A stretch of DNA of 64,000 bases from Staphylococcus kloosii. Lineage in GTDB: Bacteria; Bacillota; Bacilli; Staphylococcales; Staphylococcaceae. Both the position numbers and the translations under genes were made by a program. The stretch's first letter is position 1; every line of letters begins with the position of its first letter. This document shows, one piece after another, positions 7,872 through 14,725 of this stretch. The notes under the pieces were generated by a model. It had not been told where the DNA came from, made no database searches, and was given only the letters and a program-made list of their open reading frames with translations. The DNA lies in the NCBI RefSeq assembly GCF_003019255.1, contig NZ_CP027846.1, positions 2,542,001 through 2,606,000 of the forward strand, given 5' to 3'.

Positions 7872-9095
7872 ATGGTTGTGTTTAAGAACTTTAGTAAAGT
7901 ATTTAAATCAATTGGACCAGGAATGATTATTACCGCTTCATTTATTGGTCCAGGTACTGTTACTACAATGACCCAAGGGGGCGCAGGCTTTGGTTATAGC
8001 TTGTTGTGGGCAGTAGTGTTCTCTATTATTGCAACAATCGTCTTACAAGAAATGATTATTCGCCTATCCTTAGTAACGAGAGAAGGATTAGGAGAAGCCG
8101 TGCAAGAATTATTTGCACATAAAATAGGCAAATTTATTTTAGTTTGGTTTACATTAATCGCAGTGACTTTAGGGTGTGCCGCATACATAAGTGGTGACTT
8201 GCTAGGTACCTCTCTGGGTGCTGCATATTTATTACATTTACCTTCACATGCAGTAGCTCCTGTGATTGGTATTATTATTTTATTAATCGGTCTATTTGGA
8301 AATTATCGCTTTTTAGAAAGAATAATGATTGTACTAATGGTTATTATGGGGATTATTTTCATAACGACTATGATTGTAATTAAACCTGACATAACAGGTG
8401 TCTTGAAAGGTATTTTTGTACCAACGATACCGAATGGATCAATTATTACTGTTATTGCATTAATTGGTACAACGGTAGTACCTTATAATTTCTTTATTCA
8501 CTCTACTGCCGTACATGAACGTTTTAAAGACCTTAGCGAATTAAAATTTGCACGTTGGGATACTATTATTTCAATTGCTGTGGGTGGTATTATTTCAGTG
8601 GCAATTTTGATTTCGGCCGCTACGTTAATTAAAGGTAAAGAGGTATCAAGCATTATCCAACTTGCCGATCCCTTAAAACCAATTTTCGGAGAATTTGCAC
8701 CATTCATTATTAGTATAGGGCTATTTGCAGCCGGACTATCATCTGCCATTGCTTCACCTACTGGGGCTGCTGCTACAATTAGTAGCTTACTCGGTTGGGA
8801 AAAAGGTATGAAAAGCAAAAAATACAAAACCGTATTTGCAGCTATCATACTTATCGGTATTATCACGTCAGGATTAGGCTTCGAACCAATCCAAGTCCTA
8901 CTCGTTGCTCAAGCATTGAATGGTATTATCCTACCGATCGTAGCAATCCTAATCTTTATCGTTATTAACAAAAAACAACTTATGGGCAAATACGCCAATA
9001 ACATATGGCTAAATATTTTAGGTTTTATAGTTGTACTTATCGTGTCATTTTTAGGCGTTTATAGCTTGATTGATGCAGTTACGAGTATTTTTTAA
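7872..9095 (+). CDS. NRAMP-fold transporter lacking the canonical metal-binding residues
   Basis: 407 aa from ATG 7872 (a GTG at 7869 is in frame; GGGGATG precedes both). The fold is recognisable from TM1 through QGGAGFGYSLLW, and about eleven helices follow. However, the metal-site motif DPGN of TM1 reads GPGT (residues 26-29) and the MPH of TM6 reads VPY (203-205). It therefore lacks the Asp, Asn and Met that coordinate Mn/Fe, and should not be called MntH. Relatives of this kind such as Bacillus YcsG sit beside organic-acid hydrolases. It probably imports the substrate of the hydrolase encoded just upstream. Confidence 0.8.
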   Translation: MVVFKNFSKVFKSIGPGMIITASFIGPGTVTTMTQGGAGFGYSLLWAVVFSIIATIVLQEMIIRLSLVTREGLGEAVQELFAHKIGKFILVWFTLIAVTLGCAAYISGDLLGTSLGAAYLLHLPSHAVAPVIGIIILLIGLFGNYRFLERIMIVLMVIMGIIFITTMIVIKPDITGVLKGIFVPTIPNGSIITVIALIGTTVVPYNFFIHSTAVHERFKDLSELKFARWDTIISIAVGGIISVAILISAATLIKGKEVSSIIQLADPLKPIFGEFAPFIISIGLFAAGLSSAIASPTGAAATISSLLGWEKGMKSKKYKTVFAAIILIGIITSGLGFEPIQVLLVAQALNGIILPIVAILIFIVINKKQLMGKYANNIWLNILGFIVVLIVSFLGVYSLIDAVTSIF

Positions 9096-9144
9096 GTAGT
9101 TACTTTTTATCTGAACATAAAACACAATCATATATCATAAATGG

Positions 9145-9188
9145 GAGAAGGGATAAATTCATTATTTAAGTCGAATTTATCCCTTCTC
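9145..9188 (+). terminator. Terminator of the hydrolase/NRAMP operon
   Basis: A perfect 16-base stem GAGAAGGGATAAATTC (9145-9160) / GAATTTATCCCTTCTC (9173-9188), followed by TTTTATTT. Confidence 0.92.
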
Positions 9189-9386
9189 TTTTATTTGAAT
9201 TTTTATAAGTAATTATAAGCCATTAAATTCTTTGAAATGAACCATTAATAAACTCTTATTTATATTATTTTTTGTTAATAAAGTAATACCTTTTCAATAT
9301 ACCCCAACAAATTGTAATGTGTTGTTTAAAAAATAATATTTACATACGGATTCTCTTTCATCCACACTTTAATTTTCTCAATACAT

Positions 9387-9560
9387 TTATATATATTGAC
9401 TCTTTGCCCTATTCACTACTACGAATTCTAATTGTCCATATTGACCGTGTAACTCTTTTTCAAACTTTATATTACTATTAATAATTCTTTGGACATATTT
9501 TACATAAGTTAAACCTTCTTTAGTTAATTCCATACCGTACTTTTTGTATATTTGCTTTCT
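9387..9560 (-). pseudogene. LysR-type regulator remnant
   Basis: Reading the minus strand, an open stretch encodes RKQIYKKYGMELTKEG followed by LTYVKYVQRI and a further 30 residues, ending at TAA (9387-9389). This matches the end of a LysR helix-turn-helix domain (ELTKEG-x-Y) and the linker helix. The recognition helix and the whole effector domain are missing. It marks the left edge of the accessory island. Confidence 0.5.
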
Positions 9561-9603
9561 ATAAATATTATAAAAATATAATAAAAGTCGATTGCAAATA
9601 AGA

Positions 9604-9632
9604 TTGCCCTAATTGAAAAACTGATATATAAT
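9604..9632 (+). promoter_or_regulatory. Probable promoter of the circular bacteriocin cluster
   Basis: TTGCCC (9604-9609), 17-base spacer, TATAAT (9627-9632), 32 bases before the ATG of the precursor gene; GAAGG lies before that ATG. Confidence 0.55.
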
Positions 9633-9663
9633 AAGTGAAATTAAATTTAAGAAGGTTTTTATT

Positions 9664-9943
9664 ATGGAAACATTATTGAAAGGAAAAAATGCACTATTTT
9701 TAGGTCTATTAAATCAGTTCAATATTGTTTTTTGATTTTAACGAATCTTGAATTAACAAGACCTTAGGTGTAAGTTCTTATGCAGCTAGAAGAGCAATAG
9801 ATATTATCGCTGCTGTTAATGTAGCAGCAATTGTTGGTTTAATTGGTGCAGTTACAGGTGCTGGTGTTATTGGAGCAGGTATATTGTTTACTGCAAAAAG
9901 ACTTATTAAAAGGTTTGGTAAAAAATACGCTGCATCTTGGTAA
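9664..9943 (+). pseudogene. Circular bacteriocin precursor (amylocyclicin/pumilarin-like), interrupted by two frameshifts
   Basis: The ATG at 9664 opens a leader METLLKGKNALFLGLLNQF that stops at TGA 9733 just after a run of six T. One extra T would carry the frame on to ...TNLELTR. A second missing base near 9761 then separates it from the 59-residue core (9764-9940) beginning LGVSSYAARRAIDII and ending FGKKYAASW. Amylocyclicin is known to start LASTLGIS, contain KKAIDIID and TGAGA, and end YGKKYAAAW, so the core is clearly the same family, including the terminal Trp used for head-to-tail closure and a Glu-Leu cleavage site. As written no full-length precursor is made. Sequencing error in the T run is possible. 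Confidence 0.8.
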
Positions 9944-9965
9944 AATTTATTCATAATTGAAAAAG

Positions 9966-9995
9966 AGAGCAAGTTTTTCTTGCTCTTCTTTTTTT
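9966..9995 (+). terminator. Hairpin between bacteriocin precursor and downstream operon
   Basis: AGAGCAAG (9966-9973) pairs with CTTGCTCT (9979-9986) and is followed by TCTTTTTTT. Such a partial terminator lets the structural gene be transcribed more than the maturation/immunity genes. Confidence 0.7.
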
Positions 9996-10014
9996 AAAAG
10001 AGGTATTACTTCAT

Positions 10015-11160
10015 ATGCTAAAAAACTTAATAAAATTGAATTCTAGAAAAATTAAAATGGGATCGAATTTAAATATTTTTCTATTGATAGTTAGCTTGTT
10101 AGTTTTTCTTTTTATTTTAATGTCGGTGTTTTTTTCTTATTTTCTTAGAGACTATCTCTTGACTATAATAATAGCTTTGTTTTTATCCCAATATAATAAA
10201 CCGTTATTTGTTAAATCATTGATTAATAATACTTTTTTTCACTATTATCAAAGTAAGAAGACTATGAGGAGATACATATTTTTTGAATTAATAAAAAATA
10301 ATCCATTGTTACTTTTACTAGTTCTATTCTTATTAATAGAACTAATTTTTTCAATATACTTTTTGGATATCAAAGTCATTTTAGCAATAATAATTAGTTT
10401 GCTTCTATCATTTAATATGATTTCCAAAAATTTTGTGATTAATAAGTATATTAAAATAGCTAATTATATTTCTTGTTCTTTGGTTATTATTTCATTTTTG
10501 ATACCAAATCTTTATATTATAAGTTGCGTTACATTCGTTTTATTTATGCTTTTTTATATAAATATTAATAATATTGAATTTAACAAGAAAGAGTTTAAAC
10601 ATACTATAAAAAGTAGAGAAATTAATATTAAAAACAAAGAATTCCTTTTTAGTTTGCTTTTCTTAAAAAGGAAAAATTCAAACACGACTTATGTAACATT
10701 ATTAATAGTTCTTATATTTATGTTTGTTGGACAAAAATTAAATTTCATACTAGATTATACATTTCTAATTGTTTTTCTATATATAATAGAAGTAGAACTT
10801 ATATCAGATTTGAATTTTAGTAGTTTATCCAAAACAACAGCGAAATTTTATGCTTATAATTTTTCACCTTTGTCTTCGTTAAAAAAATTTATGTTAAGTT
10901 TGTATTTTTCTTACTTCATTTTATATTCTCTTATGCTATTAATAGCAAGCTTATTAATTTCATATGTTGCGAATTTTTCTTTAATATTAAACTTCTTTGT
11001 AATTACCCCGTTACTTTGGATGATAGGCGTATTTTATTTTATTGGAGAGAAAATAACAGTACAAAAAAAGAAAAATCCCAATAATTTCTTGAGTCAATAT
11101 TTTATTTTCACAATAATAATACTTTATTTAACTTTAAAAAAATATTTATTGAAAATTTGA
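10015..11160 (+). CDS. Multi-pass membrane protein of the circular bacteriocin cluster (B-type maturation/transport protein)
   Basis: 381 aa, extremely hydrophobic, with about ten predicted membrane segments and short basic loops (for example KKEFKHTIKSREINIKNK near the middle). No enzyme motif is seen. Circular bacteriocin operons characteristically carry a large membrane protein right after the precursor gene, needed for maturation or export; assignment rests on position and topology, not on a conserved motif. Ribosome binding site AAGAGG. The gene is strikingly A/T-rich compared with the core genome. Confidence 0.65.
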   Translation: MLKNLIKLNSRKIKMGSNLNIFLLIVSLLVFLFILMSVFFSYFLRDYLLTIIIALFLSQYNKPLFVKSLINNTFFHYYQSKKTMRRYIFFELIKNNPLLLLLVLFLLIELIFSIYFLDIKVILAIIISLLLSFNMISKNFVINKYIKIANYISCSLVIISFLIPNLYIISCVTFVLFMLFYININNIEFNKKEFKHTIKSREINIKNKEFLFSLLFLKRKNSNTTYVTLLIVLIFMFVGQKLNFILDYTFLIVFLYIIEVELISDLNFSSLSKTTAKFYAYNFSPLSSLKKFMLSLYFSYFILYSLMLLIASLLISYVANFSLILNFFVITPLLWMIGVFYFIGEKITVQKKKNPNNFLSQYFIFTIIILYLTLKKYLLKI

Positions 11161-11170
11161 GGTACTTATT

Positions 11171-11671
11171 ATGAAATTAAGAGTCACGGAATATCTAACT
11201 TTTTCATTAATGATATTGCTATTAGGCATATCTCTTTTTATGCTTATGTCTTTATTATTTTCAGGAATTAATTTTTCACGAACTAATGAGTTGAAAAATA
11301 TTAATTATGGATTCGGCTATGCTCAAAAGATAATGCTAAATAACATGTTAAACTTCGCCCAATATTTTATATTTTTTTTGATTTCTCCATTTTTAATAAT
11401 TATTGATTTGGCAATTACAGTTTATCAAATATATATTAGTATCCAAATTAGAGGTGTCAGTAACACTTTTTCACTTTTATGGGCTCATGCTAATTTTGAA
11501 ATCCCTAACATGCTTTTATATATGTGTCTGTCTTTTAAATCATTGAGAGTGTTTTTAGCATCCAAAAAATTACATTCTTTAATAGACTTTTGGAAAGAAA
11601 ACAAAAAATTATATTTTTTGAGTCTACTATTAATTATATTTGCAAGTTTTATCGAAGGTATGGTGAATTAG
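11171..11671 (+). CDS. SpoIIM/DUF95-family membrane protein of the bacteriocin cluster
   Basis: 166 aa with about four membrane segments. The segment LWAHANFEIPNMLLY corresponds to the HG-x-x-E-(I/L)-P signature of the stage II sporulation protein M (DUF95) family. A DUF95 protein is a near-constant member of circular bacteriocin operons, where it takes part in secretion or immunity together with the ABC ATPase. It starts at ATG after GAGGT and its stop directly abuts the ATG of the next gene, so the two are translated together. Confidence 0.78.
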   Translation: MKLRVTEYLTFSLMILLLGISLFMLMSLLFSGINFSRTNELKNINYGFGYAQKIMLNNMLNFAQYFIFFLISPFLIIIDLAITVYQIYISIQIRGVSNTFSLLWAHANFEIPNMLLYMCLSFKSLRVFLASKKLHSLIDFWKENKKLYFLSLLLIIFASFIEGMVN

Positions 11672-12259
11672 ATGGTTGAAATTAAATGTGATAAATGTAA
11701 AAAGATATATAATAATAATACTATATTAAGTGATTTTACTTATGACTTTGTAGATAATGTGTATTTTTTAAAAGGAAGAAATGGTAGTGGGAAAAGTACT
11801 TTATTACGCTTATTAACAGGAATAGAAAAACCTACTTCTGGTAAAGTTAAAAACAATGCTAAAAATATTTTATTTCTTACAAATGAAGGAATCGGACAAA
11901 ATTTTTTAACTATTCAGGAAAATATAGAACTAACTTTTTCCATACATCAACTTAAATTGGATAAAGATATCAATTACAATATCTCTAAATTATATGACAA
12001 AGCACAATTAGATACTTTATATGAAAATGCTTCTTTAGGAATGACTTTAAAAATCGGTTGCACATTACTTTTCAAAACACATTATTGGGATTTAATAATA
12101 ATTGATGAAACATTTTCTAATATAGATAGAGAGAGTCAAAAGATTCTACTAGATCAAATTAATATTTTGGCTCAGCAAGGTAATATATGCGTAATAATCA
12201 CTTCTCATAATGATATTATGGAAGATTATCAAGGATCATATAAAATAATAAACTTATAG
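11672..12259 (+). CDS. ABC transporter ATP-binding protein of the bacteriocin cluster
   Basis: 195 aa, a short ABC ATPase. Walker A is GRNGSGKST (residues 35-43), Walker B DLIIIDE (140-146), and the switch histidine is in ITSHND. The signature loop is degenerate (ASLGMTLKIG near 120-129, in place of LSGGQ). It begins immediately after the SpoIIM-like gene and would pair with the membrane proteins of the same operon to export the peptide or give self-protection. Confidence 0.88.
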   Translation: MVEIKCDKCKKIYNNNTILSDFTYDFVDNVYFLKGRNGSGKSTLLRLLTGIEKPTSGKVKNNAKNILFLTNEGIGQNFLTIQENIELTFSIHQLKLDKDINYNISKLYDKAQLDTLYENASLGMTLKIGCTLLFKTHYWDLIIIDETFSNIDRESQKILLDQINILAQQGNICVIITSHNDIMEDYQGSYKIINL

Positions 12260-12276
12260 TTAGAAGGAGTAAGAAA

Positions 12277-12780
12277 ATGAAAACAATTAAAATATTGTCA
12301 CTTTATATCATTAGTATGATTCCTTATTTAGCATCAAGTTTACTATTATTCTTTGCATTTACGTATAGTGATCCGACCATTACTAGTCAAGTAAACTCAA
12401 TTAAAGACACATTAAGTATGACTGACAATCAATTATATTTTTTTATAGGCCTAATAGTTTTGATTTTTAATGTTCTTATATTTTTCTTTACATTTTTTGT
12501 ATTGAAATTAATAGTTTCTTTATTTGATAGAGATAGAAAAGCTAAAGACAAAGATTTGTTCTTTTCTTTATTGATAGGTTACACTATCGCTAATTTGGCT
12601 ACTTTAATCATTAATGACTTCTTTAATGTTTCATTTAATACATTAAGCTACATTATACCAATTGTAGATTTAGTTATATTCATAGTATTATACTATTTAT
12701 TCAGCAAATTAAAAAGCATTACAATTGTATTATTCATTATAAAACTTATAATAATTGTAATAGGATTTTTTATTAAATAG
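12277..12780 (+). CDS. Small membrane protein, probable bacteriocin immunity protein
   Basis: 167 aa with about five membrane helices and a charged loop DRDRKAKDKD between helices 2 and 3. It has a strong binding site AGAAGGAG and follows the ATPase by 17 bases, closing the operon. Position is typical for the immunity or accessory protein of circular bacteriocin loci, but the sequence itself has no motif that proves it. Confidence 0.55.
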   Translation: MKTIKILSLYIISMIPYLASSLLLFFAFTYSDPTITSQVNSIKDTLSMTDNQLYFFIGLIVLIFNVLIFFFTFFVLKLIVSLFDRDRKAKDKDLFFSLLIGYTIANLATLIINDFFNVSFNTLSYIIPIVDLVIFIVLYYLFSKLKSITIVLFIIKLIIIVIGFFIK

Positions 12781-12783
12781 CTA

Positions 12784-12914
12784 TCGGAGAAGTCAGGCTA
12801 TGTATATGGAATTCTTTTTTACTTGGCCAAATTAATATAAGTGAAAAATAATCTGACAGCGACTTAACCAATACACCAAAAAAGCCCGATAACTACGGAC
12901 ATAGTTATCGGGCT
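12784..12914 (+). pseudogene. Decayed Fst-type toxin-antitoxin locus
   Basis: GGAGAAG is followed by ATG (12806) and MEFFFTWPN then a stop, where a roughly 30-residue hydrophobic toxin is expected. The tail ISEK plus stop and the sequence leading to the terminator (GCGACTTAACCAATAC...) align with the same segments of the intact locus at 13661 (GCGACTATCCATGTC...). The middle of the toxin appears deleted. A strong bidirectional hairpin closes it. Confidence 0.45.
12883..12914. terminator. Strong bidirectional hairpin terminator
   Basis: AGCCCGATAACTA (12883-12895) and TAGTTATCGGGCT (12902-12914) pair perfectly around a 6-base loop. It ends the bacteriocin operon and the decayed Fst locus. Confidence 0.85.
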
Positions 12915-12943
12915 CAGTGTTTACTATGTAAATACTCTACTTG

Positions 12944-13096
12944 TTATTTGTTAGGTGGATTAATTATATCTACTTGAAAATCTATAAGAATATTTGAAGT
13001 GATTGGCACCATTATTTATTTCCAACTATAAGTAGCTATTACTGGATTGTCACTAGTTAATAATTTATTTCTTCCCATTGCAATATAAAAATTCAT
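12944..13096 (-). pseudogene. C-terminal remnant, possibly DUF4238 family
   Basis: The minus strand reads MNFYIAMGRNKLLTSDNPVI, a few residues later an in-frame TAA, then in the same frame VPITSNILIDF...NPPNK and a final stop. The TSDNPV and PITSN blocks resemble the active region of DUF4238 proteins. The N-terminal part is absent. No function can be expected. Confidence 0.35.
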
Positions 13097-13180
13097 ATTA
13101 CATATTTCCTTAATAAGTTTTCTAGTTCGTTATATTGATTAACAATTTCATTTAACTTCTGTTTGAATATACTAAAGTTC

Positions 13181-13531
13181 TTAATTTGATTGTTTGATAT
13201 TTGCATAAACACCTCTGATTATAATCGAAAGAGCAACAGCTATTATTAAAATTATTGATAAAATAACGATAGTAAACTTAACGCTTATTACATTAACTAT
13301 AAAGCCTGATAAAGCAAGTCCTAAAGGATATCCAGCTGTACTAAAAGAATAAAATAATGAAAATATTTCCCCTTGATTTTGCTCAGGTATATTTTCTTGT
13401 ATATAAGTCTTAGAAAATATCATTGCTGGAACAGAAATAATACCAAATAATAATGCTAACAAAAGAAAGAAAAATTCATTATTAGATATACCTATAGTAA
13501 AAAATATTACTCCATGCGCTATAATAAAAAA
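13181..13531 (-). pseudogene. MFS transporter C-terminal fragment
   Basis: An open frame of about 117 codons without a proper start runs from 13531 to 13181. The sequence QENIPEQNQGEIFSLFYSFSTAGYPLGLALSGFI matches (in shorter blocks) the last four helices of macrolide-efflux-type MFS_3 proteins. A stop at 13532-13534 cuts it off from any N-terminal part. It is a 5'-truncated gene. Confidence 0.65.
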
Positions 13532-13600
13532 TCAATGATTTTTCTGAACTATATAAAATAAACTTAACGTAAGCGAATATTCTTGTAAATTTATAGTTGA

Positions 13601-13652
13601 TATAATAATGAAGTCGCCTTAACTTCCGGCGATATTTTCGACGGAAGGAGGT
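13601..13652 (+). promoter_or_regulatory. Promoter and 5' hairpin of the Fst toxin mRNA
   Basis: TATAAT at 13601-13606 lies about 50 bases before the toxin start. In the leader CTTCCG (13623-13628) can pair with CGGAAG (13641-13646), covering the start of the GGAAGGAGG ribosome binding site. Such an upstream helix delays translation in the Fst family until the antisense RNA can bind. Confidence 0.6.
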
Positions 13653-13660
13653 GAGCATCT

Positions 13661-13753
13661 ATGGACTTTTTATTCGTAATGATTATTGCACCTGTGATAA
13701 CTGGATGTATTGTAGCTTGGTTTACTTACTGGTTAAACCATCGCAATAAATAG
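13661..13753 (+). CDS. Fst/Ldr-family type I toxin peptide
   Basis: 30 aa: MDFLFVMIIAPVITG followed by CIVAWFTYWLNHRNK. The IIAP motif, one membrane helix and a charged tail are the hallmarks of Fst (pAD1) and related staphylococcal toxins, which damage the membrane when over-made. It has a very strong binding site, GGAAGGAGGTGAG. A converging antisense RNA and direct repeats lie downstream. Too short for normal gene calling. Confidence 0.88.
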   Translation: MDFLFVMIIAPVITGCIVAWFTYWLNHRNK

Positions 13754-13776
13754 GCGACTATCCATGTCACATAAAG

Positions 13777-13806
13777 AGCCCCAACCTACGGCAATAGGTT
13801 GGGGCT
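13777..13806. terminator. Shared bidirectional terminator of toxin mRNA and antitoxin RNA
   Basis: AGCCCCAACCTA (13777-13788) pairs with TAGGTTGGGGCT (13795-13806) around a 6-base loop. Confidence 0.9.
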
Positions 13807-13836
13807 CGGTGCTATCTATGAACTTTCTATTCGTTA
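13777..13836 (-). ncRNA. Antisense antitoxin RNA (RNAII-like) of the Fst locus
   Basis: A minus-strand promoter is seen: TTGTTT (plus coordinates 13865-13870), 17-base spacer, TATAAT (13842-13847), giving a transcript of about 60 nt ending at the shared terminator 13777-13806. The RNA covers a copy (13814-13838) of the toxin start region (13657-13680): ATCTATGGACTTTTTATTCG versus ATCTATGAACTTTCTATTCG. This allows it to pair with the toxin mRNA both at the terminator and over the start codon, exactly the RNAI/RNAII design. Confidence 0.75.
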
Positions 13837-13885
13837 ATTATATTATAACATTATAGTAGTTAGGAAACAAAAAAAGCTAACTCAA

Positions 13886-14105
13886 TTATCTAACAATGTA
13901 TATTTTAGGATTATATCCATAGGATGATGTAATGTTATACCATTCAGAAATTATTAATTTTAATAACATTGAGCCTAATTTATCTAAAATTAACTTATTA
14001 TTTTCTATTGCATTAATGGTTTGTCTGTAAACATTTAATTTTTTTACTTAGTGTTTCTTGAGAAATACCTTGTTGTTTTCTATATTCTCTAATTTTATTT
14101 TTCAT
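13886..14105 (-). pseudogene. XRE-family helix-turn-helix regulator, frameshifted
   Basis: MKNKIREYRKQQGISQETLSKKI is followed, after a one-base shift in an A-rich run, by VYRQTINAIENNK, the recognition helix of small XRE regulators. The remainder is diverged and ends at TAA 13886-13888. In the original frame a stop falls about 30 codons in. It lies 5 bases after the small membrane protein gene, the usual partner of such regulators. Confidence 0.65.
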
Positions 14106-14109
14106 CAAT

Positions 14110-14316
14110 TTAATCTTTGGATGTATATTTTTTATTTGTAGAAAAGTAATTATAAATTAAAAGAATTAACGTCACGATTATAAAGAAAACTTCTGGATAC
14201 TGTGAAAACCATGATTTTTCAATATTTGGTGTTAGACCTGTAAATTTAAGTAATAAGCTAAATAGCATGCTATATATAATCCAAATAAAACTTTTGGCGA
14301 GTATTTCAATAAACAT
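14110..14316 (-). CDS. Small two-TM membrane protein, probably N-terminally shortened
   Basis: 68 aa from ATG 14316, with two hydrophobic segments (about 7-27 and 42-58) and a basic tail. Upstream of the ATG the frame still reads DERQRK, a motif usually found just inside such XRE-partner membrane proteins, then a stop. So the true start may have been lost. It forms an operon with the broken XRE gene. Function unknown. Confidence 0.5.
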   Translation of the reverse strand: MFIEILAKSFIWIIYSMLFSLLLKFTGLTPNIEKSWFSQYPEVFFIIVTLILLIYNYFSTNKKYTSKD

Positions 14317-14725
14317 TTTACGTTGTCTTTCATCAATATTTTAAACCAAATACTAATAGTTTAGTTAAATTGTTATATTTTATTCACAATATTTGGTGTT
14401 TTAGTTATTTACTTAATGGCAATAAAAGGATTATATTAAATTTAAAGTGAAAATATTATAAAATATTAACTCATATAATTATGAATTTTATAATTACATT
14501 ATACATTTATAAATTCAGTCTCCTGCTTGCAGCAACGCCAATAAACAAGTAAATTATTGAGTAATGATTTGTCATAGGCATTGTCTGAAATAAATGCTTA
14601 GCAAATTAAGTGTTTTATTTCTGTTAAGCAGAACGTTTGTTTTTATATGTTGTTCGATAAATAATGAATGTGAGATTAAGTGACACAGTTAATGTTCACA
14701 AATAATAAAAAAAGTGGTGTATGTA
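14317..14725. other. Gene-free, A/T-rich interval before folE
   Basis: No open frame with a binding site and no terminator hairpin of note were found. It must hold the folE promoter, but no clear -35/-10 pair could be assigned. It separates the bacteriocin/Fst island from the pterin genes. Confidence 0.5.

Noticed and set aside
7872..9095. Annotation as Mn/Fe transporter MntH
   Set aside because: The DPGN and MPH metal motifs are replaced by GPGT and VPY.
9752..9943. Independent start for the bacteriocin core (ATT in the core frame)
   Set aside because: After the in-frame TGA only an ATT codon is available and no binding site precedes it. Two frameshifts explain the sequence better.
9778..9972. 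64-codon minus-strand frame over the bacteriocin core
   Set aside because: Shadow of the core peptide on the plus strand, which matches known circular bacteriocins.
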